The notes beneath the pieces were generated by a model. The model had not been told where the DNA came from. It ran no database searches and saw nothing but the letters and a program-made list of their open reading frames with translations. Positions 1 through 10,265 of a DNA stretch of 64,000 nucleotides are shown here, piece after piece. The position numbers and the translations under genes are program-made. The stretch's first letter is position 1. Each line of letters opens with the position of its first letter. This DNA comes from Symbiodinium natans. Taxonomy: Eukaryota > Sar > Dinophyceae > Suessiales > Symbiodiniaceae. The DNA lies in the NCBI GenBank assembly GCA_905221605.1, contig CAJNDS010000263.1, positions 56,139 through 120,138 on the forward strand. Direction: 5' to 3'.

Positions 1-945
1 AAAACCAGAGAAGTGGAGACTTGTTCTAAATTCCAACCCCCCACCGAATCTGATTTTCGTTTTTGTTCGACAACCAGAGAAGTGGAGACTTATTCTAAAC
101 CCCCCCTCCCTCGAATCTGATTTTCGTTCTTGTGTTCATTTCATTCTTCGAAAACCAGACACGTGGAGAGTTGTTCTACATTCCACCCCCCCTCCCTCGA
201 ATCTGATTTTCATTGTTCTGTTTTGTGTTCACCTGTATTTCATTCCTCGAAGCCAGAGAACTGAGAAGTGGAGACTTATTCTAAATTCTACCCCCTCGAA
301 TCTGATTCTCGTTTTTGTGTTCATTCTTCGATAATCAGAATCAGAATCGTGTGTTCATTTCATTTTTCGAAAGCCAGAGAAGTGGAGACTTATTCTAAAC
401 CCCCCCTCCCTCGAATCTGATTTTCGTTTTTGTGTTCATTTCATTCTTCGACAACCAGAGAAGTGGAGACTTATAAAAAATCCCCCCCTCGAATCTGATT
501 TTCGTTTTGCTGTTCATTTCATTCTTCGAAAACCAGACGAGTGGAGAATTATTCTAGATTCCACCGCCCCCCTCGAATCTGATTTTCATTGTTGTGTTTT
601 GTGTTCACCTGTGTTTCATTCCTCGAAAACCAGAGAACGGAGAAGTGGAGACCTTTCTAAATTCCACCCCCCCTCGAATCTGATGTTCGTTTTTGTGTTC
701 TTTGTTCGATAATCAGAGTCGTGTGTGCACTTCATTTTTCGAAAGCCAGAGAAGTGGAGACTTATTCTACATTCCACCCCCTCGAATCTGTTTGTCGTTT
801 TTGTGTTCATTTCGTTCTTCGAAAGCCAGAGAAGTGGAGACCTATTCTAAATTCCACCCTCCGCTCCAATCTGATGTCCGTTTTTGTGTTCATTATTCGA
901 GAATCAGAGTTGTGTGTGCATGTCATTCTTCGAAAGTTAGCTATT
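1..945. repeat. Degenerate tandem minisatellite, units about 75-115 bp
   Basis: The core 'CCAGAGAAGTGGAGACTTAT' followed by a C-rich run, 'TCGAATCTGATTTTCGTTTT' and a TTC-rich stretch recurs about ten times with spacing from roughly 75 to 115 bases. Copies differ by small indels and by the length of the C-run. Open frames on both strands here are products of the repeat and are not called as genes. Confidence 0.85.
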
Positions 946-959
946 TCGCCCCCTGTCCT

Positions 960-1860
960 CCCCCCAGCAAACGTTTGTTTTCTCTGGCTCAACTAACTCG
1001 AGCCATGTTGCAAACGTTTGTTTTTGCTGGGCCCTCAAACTCTGGAAGGACGAGACAACAAACTTAGCGGGAGGGTGTGGGGGGAGGGGGGGGGGGGTCA
1101 ACAGAATTTGACTCGTCCGGCCAGAGTTTGTTTGTCCAGAGAAAACAAACTTTGGGGAGGGGCGGGGACAACTAACTAACTCGTCCGGCCAGAGTTTGTT
1201 TGTCCAGAGAAAACAAACTTGGTTTTATTTTCTGAGCCGGGCGAGTTAGTTTGTTTCCCCTCCCCCCCCCCCCGCCCCAAAGAAAAAAACCTCCCCAAAG
1301 TTTGTTTTTCTTTTGGAACAAAGTTTGTTTTGCTCTGGAGAAACAAACTTTGGCCGGGCGAGTTAGTTAGTTTCCGCTCCCCCCGCCCCAAAGAAAAACC
1401 TCCCCCAAAGTTTGTTTTTCTCTGGAAAAACAAACTTTGCCCCCCCCCCCCCCCCCCGGCCAAAGTTTGTTTTTCTCTGGAGAAACAAACTTTGGCCGGG
1501 CGAGTTAGTTAGTTTTCCCCCCCCCCCCCCCCCCAAGAAAAAACTCTCCCCCAAAGTTTGTTCTTCTCTGAAAAACAAACTTTGCCCTCCCCCCAAGTTT
1601 TGTTTTTCTCTGGAGAAACAAGCTTTGGCCGGGCAAGTTAGTTAGTTTTCCCCCCCCCCCCCCCCGGAGAGAAAAACCCTCCCCCAAGGTTTGTTTTTCT
1701 TTTTGGAAAAACAAACTTTGCCCCCGCCCCCCCCGCCCAAAGTTTGTTTTTCTCTGGAGAAACAAACTTTGGACGGGCAAGTTAGTTAGTTTCTCCCCCC
1801 CCAACCCCCCCCCCGCCCCTCCCCAGGTTTTTTTTCTAAACAACCAAACTTTGGCAAAAC
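960..1860. repeat. Tandem array of C-tracts and short inverted repeats
   Basis: Repeated units contain 'AAAGTTTGTTTTTCTCTGG' followed closely by 'GAGAAACAAACTTTGG', which form a hairpin, then 'CCGGGCGAGTTAGTTAG' and a run of 10-18 C. The 'GAGTTAGTTAG' motif recurs near 1240, 1360, 1500, 1635 and 1780. C-tract length varies between copies. The open frames here are repeat artefacts. Confidence 0.85.
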
Positions 1861-3970
1861 GAGGTAGGTAGTTCCCCCCCCCTCACCCGGGTCAGCAAGG
1901 GTCTAGTTTAAAGAATAGTTTAAACTCCTGGAAGAAACTTTCACACTAATAGTTTAAACCATAGAATAAACTAGCTTTAGCCTCCGCCTATTCTCCAAGA
2001 TGGTTTGGGCGCTTTGCTTAGGCTTAGTTGAGATTTCGGGTACCTCGTTTGATTTTTGGGACGGACTAGGCCCGGAGTAGGCCCGATTGCACCACAAAGC
2101 TTTGCGGGAAGCGGCCCCCACAGATGCCATGGAAACTTCGGTGACCCCTCCGTCCTCGGATGCTTGAGGCGGGAGTGCCGGTTGCGTAGAGTTTCGCCCA
2201 GAAATGCTTGAAGCTTGAGGCAGAGTGCGGGGTCTGCAGGAGCTGCATCAAATCCCCCCATCCCCCCTCCCCCCTCCCCCCCAAGCCGAAACCCACCCCG
2301 AAAACCTCAAGAGTGTATCCATATAACCTAGGCCAATGATAGCGCCCAAAGCGGCTAGCTTCAAGCAATGCCCCCAAGCCCAGCTCGTGACGTGGTGGGA
2401 GTTCGTTGGCGGCTTCGGAGCCATGGGTTACACCTAAGAGAAGCTCTAAGTACACCGCAGCTCCAAGACCTTTACTTTATGTAACTCTGCACGCCTTCAA
2501 TGCCAAACATGGCCGCATGTCCGTCACGCAGCTCACTCCCGGCTAATGCCCAAGGACTCCTGCTGAGCTTAGCTGCGTATCCAGTTATGACACATCATGA
2601 CGCGATTACCATCTGTCACATGCAAGAAGTTTCAGAACAATGTTGGATCCTGCAGCGGGTGAGCAGCACTGGCGAGCGGCAATGTGAAGGCACTGCTTGA
2701 TTGCTTGAGATGATGGCTTAGATGAGATTGAGGACCAGCGTTCATAGTCATATGGCACGAAGAACTTAAAACAGACGTCGCCTCCCTAGATTCGTTGAAG
2801 CTCTTTTTGCGCTGTTGGAATCAGTTCATGTTCGCATGCGCCCAGCTCAACCTTTGCCCAAGTTCATGCGTAGAGCTCACACGGTCCATGGCGTATGTGA
2901 GAACAGGCAACGCACGTCCGGTCTGGGATCGGGAAGGTCTAGATTGCACCGGGTTCGGAAACAGAGGCTGAACAAAGGAAATACAGAGAAGCCCATAGCT
3001 CCAAATGACAAGCGCATGTAGCCTTGCGGTGCGACAGAGTGCGACCCTGTCAGCCAGGATGGTAGCGCACAGCTTTTCGAGTCCAAAAGCCTGTTCTGTC
3101 CCTGGGCTATGTTGCACTCAAGTCCATAGCAAGGGGCTCCAGTCTCTGTCCCGCAGCCTTTGCGGGTCTGCCCTCGTGGCTCTCAGCCTTGCAGAGCCTT
3201 GCAAAGCCCTCATGCCCAGCCTTGGAAGTGACCAAGACCCCAGGACCTGTGCACAGAGTGCGACGCAAACGCTGTGCTTTCTCAGCATCATGTTGGGCCT
3301 GGGACAAAGCATACACAAAATGCACTTCAAGTGTCAGAATCATTGGTAACCGTCTAACTGTTTAGCATCATCTGATACGAAGCAGATAATGCATTACAAG
3401 ACCAAGGTACAACCGGGCAAACACCAAAATCAAGCTGAACTACGTACACCCGCTTGACTCGTGCAAAACAATTCAGCAAGAAAACCAACAAGACCAGGTT
3501 CAAGTGTCAGGTGTCACGCAAGCTGAAGGACCCAACATATCCGCAAGGTTTTCGAAGATGCCTGCACCGTGTTTTTTTACGGAGGTGAAGGGGGGGGGGT
3601 GGCGGGGCGGCGCGGGGGTGCTCTACTCATTGTGCAGTTTGTGCGCTATGCGCGTCTGTGCACTTGCATCAATGGTGCAATGTTGCTTGCTTTGTCCGAA
3701 GCTGATTGGCTGAGGGAGAACAAGACAGAGGCCGGTAAGTACATTGACAAATCAAGCAAGCCACGTCGCGGACTTCAAGCACCGAGTCCTTGTAACGCGA
3801 TGCTTCCAAAAAACAACCTCGCTTGCACTGGATCCACTAAGCCACGGACCTAACCCCGTACGACAGCACAAACCTGAAACGGTAACGTCTTGGGTCTCAG
3901 CCGCCCGGCAAAGATTCGGTGTGGGGGCACGCTGGAATTCAGGAGTCAGGAGTACGATGAAGGGTACGGT
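1861..3970. other. No recognised gene
   Basis: I see no domain, signal peptide or codon-biased exon that I can defend here. There is a short G-tract around 3590-3615. Small open frames on both strands overlap each other and match nothing I know. An upstream exon of gene A or an unrelated gene cannot be excluded. Confidence 0.4.
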
Positions 3971-4047
3971 GCTGGTCTTCATTTTTTTTGTCAATTTGGT
4001 CGGACAAGGCGGATTCGCATCAGCGAGGTAGTTCTTTAGACACTGCC
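3971..4047 (+). promoter_or_regulatory. Candidate spliced-leader acceptor region of gene A
   Basis: A T-rich stretch near 3980-3990 is followed by AG dinucleotides about 30-40 bases before the ATG at 4048. Dinoflagellate mRNAs receive a trans-spliced leader at such AG sites. Position and composition fit, but nothing in the sequence proves use. Confidence 0.2.
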
Positions 4048-4121
4048 ATGTGGCAGTGCTTGATATGGATCCTCTGTGGAGCTGCTCAAGCAGATGATGA
4101 CTGGTGGGTCACCTCTGGGTT
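4048..4121 (+). CDS. Gene A exon 1: signal peptide
   Basis: The ATG at 4048 opens 'MWQCLIWILCGAAQA', a short hydrophobic core with an Ala-Gln-Ala cleavage-like site, then an acidic 'DDDWW'. The exon end at 4121 (GC donor) is chosen because it gives the phase needed by the next exon; other ends are possible. Confidence 0.5.
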
Positions 4122-5583
4122 GCTATGCGGCATATGGCAATACTGTAACAATGTTTGGGCTTTGCCCTGACAATGGTACATCCAAATTCTTTTCTGAAAG
4201 CACGGCCCTGAAAACCGGTATACCTGTGCATGAAATAGTCCCGCTGCCCCTGGCGAAAGTGGGTCGGATGTTGCCTGGATCTTAGGGCCCAAGGAGTCCT
4301 TTGACCCCCTTTGAGCTTCCGGCCCAGGACTTGCAGGATTGACTCAGATGGCTGTGCAACGAGCCCGCGCTACCCCTCCAGGTACACCAACAATCGCGAT
4401 TGCGAGATTGAGGCTCCTCGGCGTCAAGTCGCAGGTGTTTCTGCCGTGCCAGTGTTTCATGGTTGCTGCATGGACTTGCAAGCTCTGGTCACTGAGCTTC
4501 GCCCCACCCGCAAAAAGCCCGTTCAGATATGCACTACCCTGACTCTCGGAGTCCTTCTGCGAGCCGAAATATCTCGTGCTACCGCTGAGGTCGCAGCCGG
4601 AAACACGAAGGCCATCATGGTAGCCCACTTCTCAACCGAAGCTTGGCATTTCTTCAAAACATGTGGCGAGTTGCAGGAGGTTCAGGGAGGTTCAGGGGTG
4701 GGCCCTCGCATTTGCTCCTTAGCGCACACTGAATAGGCCAGTTTAGAAACAGGCCATCCTTCTTCACGGAAAACAGATATGTGGGCGAGGCAAGAGTTGC
4801 ACTTGAGATAGGAAATCGCTTGGCCACACGTGGACCCCGAAATGCGATGGTTTTGACGGTATCCCGCCGTATTTATAAATTAGTTTCCTTATGTTGTCTG
4901 TACTCACAAGCAGCCTGAAGTGGCTACATCATTGCTACTTGTCGACAGGTCGCGGCCTCAGACACACAGGGCAGCAAAACCCGTCGAGTCTTATAATCGC
5001 TACAGAAACACGTGTGAGATGTTTTAAAGAGCAACCTCTGTTGCAGAGATATGGCTGGTCTCCATGCCTGAAGCTTCAGGGGTTTAATCTTCGGGCTTTG
5101 GGATTGAAGGTGGCCACGCTCGTCAACGAAACGCCAACGTGCAAAGTGCAAATCCTACACTTGCAGGAAGCCCGGTATGATTTCCTGGAAGTGAATGACA
5201 TTTCCTTCAGCGGGCAGATTGGCCCGGAGAATGTCGTGCCTGAGGGGGTGATCAAGTGGACTTCTGCGACTGGAACGCAACATGAAAACCCCCAGAATCC
5301 AAGGCTTCCGAGGAGTTGGGCTGAAGAGTTTCGGGGCGGGGAAATCTGAGTCTCACGGCTGGTAGCGCTGAGCCTTTTGTGTGTCATTAGCATGTTGCGA
5401 ACAAGACGCTTGTCTCAGGACTATTCGGTCACAAACACCGGGTGGCGGCTTTGCCTTCAGGACCTGTGTTCTTTTGCCAGACATGGCTTGGGACATGGCC
5501 TAGTCACCCTAAGTCGTCAGAGCTGCGGCCCTGATGACGGCCATACATGGGATGTTGCAGCCCTGAACTGCGATGGGGTGTAG
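4048..5583 (+). CDS. Gene A: small secreted CUB-domain protein
   Basis: A signal-peptide exon (4048) is followed by exons that together make one CUB domain, an extracellular beta-sandwich used for binding proteins or sugars. Seen: the CUB opening 'SPRYPSRYTNNRDCEIE', the middle 'ARYDFLEVNDISFSG', and the end 'VIKWTS' joined to 'DYSVTNTGWRLC'. This follows the usual CUB order: SPxYPxxYxxNxxC, then a YDxLxV motif, then WxSDxSVxxxGW. The proposed introns end in AG|G and keep frame; two start with GC. The last exon stays open to TAG 5581-5583, which I take as the likely end, although a donor near 5455 and more exons are possible. The protein has no visible catalytic residues. Gene D carries a second CUB domain with the same motif order, and gene B starts only about 430 bases downstream on the same strand. 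Confidence 0.65.
4337..4412 (+). CDS. Gene A exon: start of CUB domain
   Basis: After a TTGCAG|G acceptor the frame reads 'IDSDGCATSPRYPSRY' and continues 'TNNRDCEIE'. This is the CUB N-terminal strand with its first cysteine pair. A GC donor follows the last Glu. Confidence 0.7.
5110..5265 (+). CDS. Gene A exon: CUB core
   Basis: The frame reads 'HLQEARYDFLEVNDISFSG' and on to 'PEGVIKWTS'. The YDFLEV motif is typical of CUB strand 4-5. The exon begins either at 5110 or at 5167 (both AG|G and in the same frame). It ends before GC at 5266, and joining to 5419 gives 'WTSDYSVTNTGWRLC'. Confidence 0.7.
5419..5583 (+). CDS. Gene A exon: CUB end and probable C-terminus
   Basis: After TCTCAG|G the frame gives 'DYSVTNTGWRLC', the CUB C-terminal motif, and then runs to TAG at 5581-5583. 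The part after about 5455 has weaker codon bias, so a donor inside it is possible. Confidence 0.55.
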   Translation, partial: DYSVTNTGWRLCLQDLCSFARHGLGHGLVTLSRQSCGPDDGHTWDVAALNCDGV

Positions 5584-5934
5584 GCCAGTGTAGGCCGCGC
5601 GCAGGAAAGCTAGCAAACCTCGGCAACCTGGCCACATCATCTTTTAGGGCTGAAGAGCGGTCTCAGAGGTTCTAGGTTTCGCAGCAACATGAAACCCTGT
5701 AGCGGCTCCTGAGTGGTTCTGAGTGGTTCCACTTACCAACTCCTAGCGTAGCGACCCGTCCAGGTATCAGAGGCAGGCCCTGCGTGGCTCAAGGCTACAA
5801 GCGGTGGCCTGTGCATATTGCATCACATAAGCCACCAAACTTGTTGCCCCTTTCAATTCAGCCAATCCTTCAGTGCCAAGGCCTACAAGCTGGCACCTGA
5901 ACACCCTAACCGCCAAGCCCCAACAACATTACAA

Positions 5935-6009
5935 AACTGTCTTTCTCAATCCAGAATCCTTGCTGGCCGTAACCCTTAGATGCAGAGATGGCGCACGGGG
6001 CCGGGCACC
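5935..6009 (+). promoter_or_regulatory. Candidate spliced-leader acceptor region of gene B
   Basis: A pyrimidine stretch 'CTGTCTTTCTCAATCCAG' lies about 60 bases before the ATG at 6010. It would suit a trans-splicing acceptor, as expected for dinoflagellate messages. Not provable from sequence alone. Confidence 0.25.
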
Positions 6010-6138
6010 ATGCGCCCACTTCTGCTGCTCCTGCTTTTCTATGCAGCTGTGGCTGTCGCTCGGCCATGGAAACCAATCAAGGCAAACCCAACTGAACTTT
6101 CTAAGATTCTAAGCGCTCAGCAGGAGATCGAGCTTGAG
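6010..6138 (+). CDS. Gene B exon 1: signal peptide
   Basis: The frame starts 'MRPLLLLLLFYAAVAVARPW', a textbook signal peptide with an Ala-X-Ala site. It continues 28 further codons to a GT donor after 'IELE' (TAG at 6145 if unspliced). This ATG is chosen because it sets the signal peptide exactly. Confidence 0.75.
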
Positions 6139-9100
6139 GTGGTGTAGTTGGTCGTTGATGATCTGCTGTCGGTCAGGGTGGTGTTTTGCTCGCCCACCTG
6201 GTTCCGTTGGGTGAGAGAATTTCAGTTTGGGGTTCGAGGCTTGGGCGCTAAGAGTGCGCCGCATGAAGCCCAGCATGCAGACACAATGCAGCCACATACG
6301 AAGATTCCAAGCAGGCACCGTGCAGCTGAGCAAAGGACCTCCAACCCGCTGTTGTGCCCCGCAGTGTGGCTCAAGCCCCCCTCCCGCTGCGGAAGGGCTA
6401 AGGGGCACCTCTCTGCTGAAACCGATCCATTGGGGACCGTTTCTTTTTGAGAATCCAGTCCCCGATTCTTGGCCGCATGTTGAGAGAGGCTTGACTGGTC
6501 TTCAGCAAGAAGACTCGTAACAAGACGTGAAAATCGTCAGAAGCCCCAAACCCTCAGCCCATATGAGCCATCTTTCGCACCAAAATACACTACAGCTCCA
6601 AACCCTCAACTGTTGCCAGACTCCGTTAACCCTCAGATCCCCGCAGCATCCTGCAGAAGATTCCTGCAAGGCCACGTGGTCAAGTGAGCAAGATGGAATT
6701 AGAATGGGCTTAGGCGGCTTAGGCCTGAACTTCCAACCCCATGCTCCCCCACCCCCCCCTCCACCCCCCTCCCAAAATGGAAACCTTGAGCCCTTGATGC
6801 AGCTGAACGTCTTAGGAGGTTGGGGTCGCAATGAAGTTCGATGCCCGCTGCGGCCTGTCCGGCGTGGGCCTGGCTTTGGCAGCCACCCTCCAGGGCTGCG
6901 ACTCCCCCGGAATGTTGCCGGGCTTTTCGAAGAACTTGAGGAAACCACTTGAAAGAGGCAGAGTGTGTCACTAGACGCAAGTTCAACTATCTTTTCAGGT
7001 GACGGGTTCAGAAGAGGGAGGGAAGGAATTGGGGACACACGCAAGGCACAACCATCCCTCAAAGGGCTTGGGAGATTATGTATGTTGCTATGTTGCCTGT
7101 GAAGGTCCGGGCCCAAGGTTCAAGAGTCGCGGTTGAGTGTTATTTAGGTGGTTCCAAGCTTCTTTTGCCAGCCCAGGCTCGACCTGCCCAAGTTGGATAG
7201 CCTGGCCATCTCTATGCCAGACAAGTGGTTCCTTGGATCCTTGTGGGGGTTTTGGGTTTGCGTCGGGATGCTTTGCATGCCCAGCAATGGTGCAGGTTCG
7301 GAGTCCACTCCGTGCCGTACTGGAGGCAGCAGCCGGACTACTGGACCCATGAAGCATATGCCCACGACGAACATGGCAACCGCCATGCCGAAAAGTCCTT
7401 CAATTCCTGCATGACCCTTGGGCCTAGCAGCCGACTTTCATTCCTTCCACATTCCTGCGTGGAAATAATTCCGAAAATCCCTCACCACGAAGACCCAGGA
7501 ACCCGAAGCTTCACATCGAGAATGTGTGCAGTGGGCATGGATCATGTGTGCCTTTTGGGGACGACACGGGGCTGTCCCTCTGCTGCACACTTCGGGATGG
7601 GCTGCTCTCAACCAGACCTTTGTTCCGTAGAGCGTGTCGAAGGCCTCGAACACGATGCCCCAAACTCCAGAGGTCCTTTTGCAAGTGCTACCCGGGCTAT
7701 GGTGGCATGGAGTGTAATTCGAAGCGCTTGAGCCAGACCACCGCATCTTGGCCTCGTAATTTGGTTTTTGTGATTTTAGTGCCCGCAGCTGCCAACATAT
7801 GACTATGCACTTTCCTCCGGTCTTTCCACGTGCCCTATACAAGTCAACGCAAGATACCCTTACAAAATGCACCCTGTCTTGCCATGGCAGGCCTGGTTCC
7901 TGGCGCTGTTCTTGGGCCCGGCCGGGGCTGATCAGTACTATTTGGGCTGGTGTCTTGGGCTCAAGGCGGTGAGGGTCCATCCCTGGAGGTTACCCTAATT
8001 GGAATGCACCCTGCTCAAGGCTGTTTTGTTGAGCCAGCCATGCAACTCCTGGCTGAAAACGGACGGATGTCCTTGTTAAGTTTGGGAGATATCTGTTCTT
8101 GGGGTGCTGCCTATCACCCTTACTTTGTTTTTTGCGACGACGGTCAGGGGCGTCGTGGTGGGAGGAGGTTTTTGGGGGTTTCCGTTTGCGCTCCGAAGAA
8201 GCACTTAACGCGCTTTGGGGATTGTCGTTGTCTGGACGGCGGTGGCTAATAGGGTCCTGTTGTCAGCTTCGGTGGTTCAGGTATGAAATCAATCAATGTT
8301 ATCCCCCAGCCCCAGTGCTTGTCGTGCTCAGTGTAACGCAGAGATCGGGCCCAGGTATCCGCAGATGCTGATGACGCAGGCGGCCTTGCGGCCTTGCGTG
8401 TACCGACGCGCTCAAAACTTCACTCCCTATGTAGATTCTGTAGATGTAAGGCGCTCTAGGCCCCTTGGTAAAGTCGAGTAAATCCAGAACATCTCGACCC
8501 GAATTCAGCTGAACCGCTCCCGAGGTCACCTCGGTCTTGGGACTCTTGCTCTTGGCAGCCATCTCCAGCTCCAGGTTGCCAGGCCGGGAACGGGAATGGG
8601 GGAGGCTGATTAACTTAACAGACTGACACCATTGCTTTGAAATCAAGTCGCTTCAGTCCTTCCGGAGTCGAAGGGGATCCTTGAGGTCTGCAGAACTCAG
8701 CCACAGCCTTACATTTCATCCCTTATAACATCATATAACAGCCCGGGACCGTTTAAAGAGAAGCAAAGTCAGCTTCGACTGTTTGGGGGTTGTTTGGGGG
8801 GGGCCGGGGGCACACTCAAGAAGGTAAAGCATTAGGCCCCGTCCCCTCCTACTGAGACTGCTTCGCCTCAGTTCCGAAAGACCGACCTGTGGGGCTAGGG
8901 CCTCAAGTTTGTAAGGGTTTCAGTTTGGCGCAAACAACACGTAGATCCACAATTTTCGCCGACATCTTGCATGTAGCGCAGTTGATACGGCTTAACGAAA
9001 ATCGAGGCCAGATCGCCTAGACAGCATTCGATTAATCGTCGATTAACCCTTCGACACCTACTTGATTATTGCCTCTAAAAAGCCCATGCTGTCAGCCGCA

Positions 9101-10265
9101 TTGCTGCCCACGCTTCGGATTACATCACTCGAGCTGTGTTTTCTTCTGGGCGGCTGAGACTTTTCGGGCTGCTTGTAGAAGAGATTGCAGGGCCTGTCCG
9201 TTAGATGGTTGTTTTGGGGTTGTGCTAGGCCTATCGTTCTTGAAGGCTCCAGGACTTCGCGGTTTCCGTTGAGTGCTTCCGAGTTGCATTCCGCATCTAA
9301 GCCGGCTTTCAACAGGCCTTTGCGTGTTCATGGCGCCGTGGATGTACCACGTCGTTGTCATCGGCTCGGCCCCAGCCCAGGCTCCGCAGAAGGGATGCCA
9401 AGAAATGTCTCATGGACCCCGAAGAAGAGAGTTTGTGAGGTGACCTGGAGTGTCGGGGATTGTTGTCAACCCTGCGCGAGTCCGTTTTCATGCCATCAGG
9501 CTCCGCAGTTGAGCTTTGGCCCAGGAAGCTATGAGACCGACAACAGAAACAGCGCTCCGCAAAAGAGACCCAAAGCCGGATTTCCCCTCTGAATCTCTGC
9601 CCTGCAAAAGCCTCAGGCCGTGCGTGACCGCACCGCTGCAGACCTCCCTCGCTGCGCGCTCTTCGGCAGCCTCCCAGGAAACAGGGGCGGATCTCGAAGT
9701 TCACCGGAACGGGTATGGACATTATTTAGTCGAGCCCTTTCACCTTGCCGCGTGCCCCTTGCGCCGATACTCTCTCAAGAGCTGAATTGTACATATATTT
9801 GGGTTTTCGATTAAAAAGGCCAGCGTGTTTCCCCCAGCTCAGTGGTTAATGTTGCAAGGGATCGATCCTCCAGGTGAAGCTTCCAGTGCAGATGGTTGGA
9901 AACACTTGTTCAGAAGGGTTGGCTGGGGGATGATTAGGGGGCTTCTCTGGAAGATGCGCATTGAGCTCATTGAACATCTCAGGTTCGTGTCGTTCTCCCT
10001 GCTGTGGATGGGATTTCTCTCCTTGGCAATTTGCATCTACGACGTCAAGTACAAGACCCAGGCTAGGAAATGAAGAGCTTACTAGCGGTCGGGGGCGGAA
10101 TGCTTGCGGAGAGTCGTTCTCAGCAAACCTCTAGACTTGATGCGCAGATATGCTTGCTTGAGCTGCCTGCAGTGCATCCCCGACATGTATGAGCAGTTCG
10201 CGCAGGTGAAGAGGATCATGCAAGATCAGTTCCGAAACTACAGTTCCGCCAAGATCATCGCCTGA
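6010..10265 (+). CDS. Gene B: EGF-like, TM2-domain membrane protein
   Basis: Exons: 6010-6138 (signal peptide), 6819-6940, 7296-7394, 7499-7570, 7673-7742, 7891-about 7975, 9316-9380, 9983-10061 and a last exon ending at TGA 10263-10265. From 6010 to 7742 every junction keeps frame. The EGF-like module reads 'NVCSGHGSCVPFGDDTG' + 'SFCKCYPGYGGMEC'. The next exon carries 'AWFLALFLGPAGADQYYLGW', the hallmark of TM2 domains (first helix and FLGxxGADxxYLG turn). 9316-9380 reads 'APWMYHVVVIGSAP', which fits the second TM2 helix, and 9983-10061 carries another hydrophobic helix. At least one exon is missing between 7.98 and 9.32 kb and one between 9.38 and 9.98 kb. The predicted topology is an extracellular N-terminus with the EGF module and membrane helices near the C-terminus. 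TM2 proteins are known in animals and protists; their biochemical role is poorly defined. Confidence 0.65.
6819..6940 (+). CDS. Gene B exon 2
   Basis: Between AG|G and a GA donor the frame reads 'DARCGLSGVGLALAATLQGC' and on to 'GFSKNL'. It has strong G/C third positions and two to three cysteines. The length of 122 bases carries phase 0 into the phase needed by the next exon. I do not recognise a domain. Confidence 0.5.
7296..7394 (+). CDS. Gene B exon 3
   Basis: The frame reads 'FGVHSVPYWRQQPDYWTHEA' and then 'YAHDEHGNRHAEK', rich in aromatic residues and His. The GT donor at 7395 joins in phase to the EGF exon. No domain is recognised. Confidence 0.55.
7499..7742 (+). CDS. Gene B EGF-like module, two exons (7499-7570, 7673-7742)
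   Basis: Exon one ends 'CSGHGSCVPFGDDTG' at a GC donor (7571). Exon two starts after AG|G with 'SFCKCYPGYGGMECNSK'. Joined, they give the EGF spacing Cys-x5-Cys-x10-Cys-x-Cys-x8-Cys, with the first cysteine expected upstream. A GC donor after 'QTT' at 7742 restores phase 0 for the TM2 exon. Confidence 0.8.
7891..7975 (+). CDS. Gene B exon: TM2 domain, first half
   Basis: After CATGGCAG|G the frame reads 'AWFLALFLGPAGADQYYLGW' then 'CLGLK'. It has a hydrophobic helix followed by the conserved FLGxxGAD..YLG turn of TM2 domains. The exon end is not fixed. Confidence 0.7.
9316..9380 (+). CDS. Gene B exon: TM2 domain, second half (candidate)
   Basis: After AACAG|G the frame reads 'LCVFMAPWMYHVVVIGSAPAQ'[first 20 residues suffice for the match]. 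The WMY-x3-VIGSAP pattern resembles the second TM2 helix (WxxDxxRIGxxP in relatives). A GC donor follows the final CAG. Confidence 0.5.
9983..10061 (+). CDS. Gene B exon: further transmembrane helix
   Basis: After CTCAG|G the frame gives 'FVSFSLLWMGFLSLAICIYD' then 'VKYKTQ', a membrane-spanning segment followed by a basic stop-transfer. A GC donor at 10062 ends the exon in phase 0. Confidence 0.55.
10206..10265 (+). CDS. Gene B last exon
   Basis: The frame 'VKRIMQDQFRNYSSAKIIA' ends at TGA 10263-10265 with strong codon bias. The exon may instead start at 10173, which adds 'CIPDMYEQFAQ'; both starts are in frame with the upstream CAG end at 10061. Confidence 0.5.
   Translation: MKRIMQDQFRNYSSAKIIA

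Noticed and set aside
6502-7116. 204-codon minus-strand frame
   Set aside because: It overlaps the gene B exon at 6819-6940 and has poly-Gly from a C-tract; no domain.
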